DNA from: Xanthomonas translucens pv. translucens DSM 18974
Lineage (GTDB): Bacteria; Pseudomonadota; Gammaproteobacteria; Xanthomonadales; Xanthomonadaceae
NCBI RefSeq assembly: GCF_000331775.1
Contig: NZ_CAPJ01000056.1
Coordinates: 1-38,181 of the forward strand
Direction of reading: 5' to 3'
DNA: 38,181 nucleotides
Numbering within the stretch: position 1 is the first letter of the stretch; every line of letters starts with the position of its first letter. The notes beneath the pieces were generated by a model. That model saw only the letters and a program-made list of their open reading frames with translations, ran no database searches and was not told where the DNA came from. Below are positions 37,925 to 38,181 of this stretch, piece after piece. Both the position numbers and the translations under genes were made by a program.

Positions 37925-38181
37925 ATGCTGCGTCACCTGGGCATCGTGGCGGCAATCGCGGCCGTCGCCTACCTGGTGGTCTGCGCCCTGCTCTACCTGG
38001 GCCAGCGCGACCTGCTGTATTTCCCGCAGGCGACCCGCGTGGCGGCGGCGCAGACCGATTTCACCCTGCCGCGCAGACCGGCGTTGCGCCTGCGCGGCTG
38101 GCAGCTCAATCCCGGCCGCGACAAGGTGTTGCTGTACTTCGGCGGCAACGCCGAGGACCTGCGCCAGGCGCGCGCGCAACT
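37925..38181 (+). CDS. Alpha/beta hydrolase, N-terminal part
   Basis: The frame runs off the right edge after 85 residues. It has an N-terminal membrane anchor ([20 protein letters not shown]) followed by QRDLLYFPQ and [11 protein letters not shown], which is the start of BEM46/YfhR-type anchored alpha/beta hydrolases. The GGNAE oxyanion strand is visible; the nucleophile elbow is outside. It begins directly after the DUF1244 stop, so the two are co-transcribed. Confidence 0.75.
   Translation, partial: MLRHLGIVAAIAAVAYLVVCALLYLGQRDLLYFPQATRVAAAQTDFTLPRRPALRLRGWQLNPGRDKVLLYFGGNAEDLRQARAQ

Overview
This is a high-GC chromosomal window that reads as a plant-associated Xanthomonas or a very close relative. 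The evidence is the gene content (ppsR/ppsA, orn, tadA, mntR/mntH, guaB/guaA), a YopJ-family type III effector that looks like XopJ behind a PIP-box promoter, and GGGACTC-type heptad repeats. I cannot assign a species. No rRNA, tRNA, CRISPR array or complete IS element was seen.

Left chromosomal block (1-18.3 kb). It holds polyester and lipid genes (phaE partial, pssA, 3-hydroxybutyrate dehydrogenase), a Nudix hydrolase next to a DUF1249 gene, and the divergent pair ppsR / ppsA with mscS overlapping the ppsA stop. Then come orn, tadA, mntR and the divergent Mn2+ importer mntH. A translationally coupled KaiC-like ATPase and hybrid histidine kinase follow, then an exported GH31 alpha-xylosidase with a PA14 insert. 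Behind the xylosidase gene lies a short scar of an outer-membrane protein gene.

Mobile block (about 18.4-33.4 kb). Two islands appear stacked at the 3' end of guaA. The outer, decayed one carries xopJ and an integrase relic with two internal deletions. The inner one runs from a guaA-end copy at 20820-20835 to the true guaA end at 33364-33379, about 12.5 kb. It has an intact tyrosine integrase, an AlpA-type excisionase/regulator, an IncQ-like RepA helicase and RepC initiator with four iterons, and an IncP-like oriT beside traJ but no relaxase. It also has only trbJ, trbK-like and trbL from the mating apparatus. Its accessory part has a CoiA-like nuclease, an overlapping PIN / putative HEPN gene pair with two tiny upstream genes, and an orphan antitoxin with a broken toxin. 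The layout resembles what I recall of guaA-integrating GIsul2-type islands, without resistance genes. It looks like a replicating, trans-mobilised satellite that brings a few envelope components of its own.

The most unusual signals in the island are regulatory. A leader that places the ribosome-binding site in a short hairpin is shared by alpA and trbJ, an 8-mer TCCGGACA occurs four times near those two promoters, and 10-bp phased repeats lie beside oriT. Right chromosomal block (33.4-38.2 kb): guaA, guaB, folD, a DUF1244 gene and the start of an alpha/beta hydrolase. A 31-bp perfect inverted repeat of heptads abuts the guaA start codon.
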